NCBI GenBank assembly: GCA_009702525.1
Contig: WLHW01000027.1
Coordinates: forward strand, 1-14,595
Reading direction: 5' to 3'
Length of the DNA stretch: 14,595 bases
DNA from: Actinomycetota bacterium
GTDB taxonomy: Bacteria; Actinomycetota; Actinomycetes; Nanopelagicales; Nanopelagicaceae
Positions 14,479 through 14,595 of this stretch are shown piece by piece. Below the pieces are notes generated by a model, which worked only from the letters and a program-made list of their open reading frames with translations, was not told the origin of the DNA and ran no database searches. Made by a program: the position numbers and the translations under genes. Each line of letters starts with the position of its first letter. The stretch's first letter is position 1.

Positions 14479-14595
14479 CTACTCCTTGATTTCAGTGACG
14501 AGTTTTTCAACCCCTAAGCGCCCATAGGGGAAAAAGTATAGGTAGGCGGCGCTTAAAACCAATCCGGTATCACGCAGGATTTCGATGAGATAAGT
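14479..14595 (-). CDS. C-terminal 38 codons of an unidentified membrane protein, possibly MauE/DoxX-like
   Basis: The frame is open from the right edge to a TAG at 14481-14479, 2 nt before the dsbA-like start, whose SD overlaps these last codons. The visible end has ILRDTGLVLSAAYLYFFPYG, a short acidic/basic lead-in followed by a hydrophobic helix, then a charged tail ending VTEIKE. The LRD-plus-last-helix pattern recalls MauE/DoxX redox-associated membrane proteins, which pair with thioredoxin-fold proteins, but 38 residues are too few to be sure. A VKOR-like partner or an unrelated membrane protein is possible. It is very likely co-transcribed with the next two genes. Confidence 0.6.
   Translation of the reverse strand, partial: TYLIEILRDTGLVLSAAYLYFFPYGRLGVEKLVTEIKE

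Noticed and set aside
1..14595. Searched for mobile elements, CRISPR-like repeats, toxin-antitoxin pairs, phage genes and new defence systems.
   Set aside because: No transposase, direct-repeat array, integrase or unexplained gene is visible; all sizeable genes are core metabolism, transport or envelope functions.

Overview
This is a 14.6 kb stretch of actinobacterial chromosome in which every recognisable gene lies on the minus strand, so it is read from the right edge to the left. The gene set (PdtaR-type ANTAR regulator, potassium-independent pyruvate kinase, large GltB with separate GltD, membrane-anchored DsbA-like protein, Lgt), the base composition (clearly AT-richer than most Actinobacteria, judged by eye) and the very short gaps (largest about 124 bases) suggest a streamlined, probably freshwater planktonic actinobacterium of the acI/Nanopelagicales kind. 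That assignment is inference; no 16S rRNA gene is present.

In transcription order the window holds: (1) an envelope module, consisting of the last 38 codons of a membrane protein (possibly MauE/DoxX-like), a DsbA-like thioredoxin-fold protein and lgt; (2) a VIT1/CCC1-family metal transporter; (3) gltB and gltD, the two subunits of NADPH glutamate synthase; (4) pyk; (5) a 73-nt tRNA with a CAA (leucine) anticodon but no long variable arm; (6) a PdtaR-like response regulator with an RNA-binding ANTAR domain; (7) a branched-chain amino-acid-type ABC transporter: binding protein, livH, livM and the first 207 codons of livG, which runs off the left edge. livF would be expected next.

The genes fit together as nitrogen and carbon handling plus envelope upkeep. 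GltBD makes glutamate from glutamine and 2-oxoglutarate and needs iron-sulfur clusters, with a metal transporter just upstream. Pyk supplies pyruvate and ATP, and the Liv system imports amino acids. Many junctions are a few bases long or overlap (livM/livG 1 nt, gltB/gltD 8 nt, gltD/pyk 9 nt, dsbA/lgt 3 nt), which implies polycistronic transcription and translational coupling. Two of these genes, gltD and lgt, appear to start with TTG.

Nothing here looks like a mobile element, CRISPR array, prophage or toxin system. The points most worth a second look are the class I-shaped tRNA with a leucine anticodon, the hairpin joining the pyk stop codon to the 5' end of that tRNA, the cysteine-free (hence non-lipidated) amino-acid binding protein, and overlapping stem-loops between the binding protein and livH. 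No gene-free stretch exceeds 300 bases.
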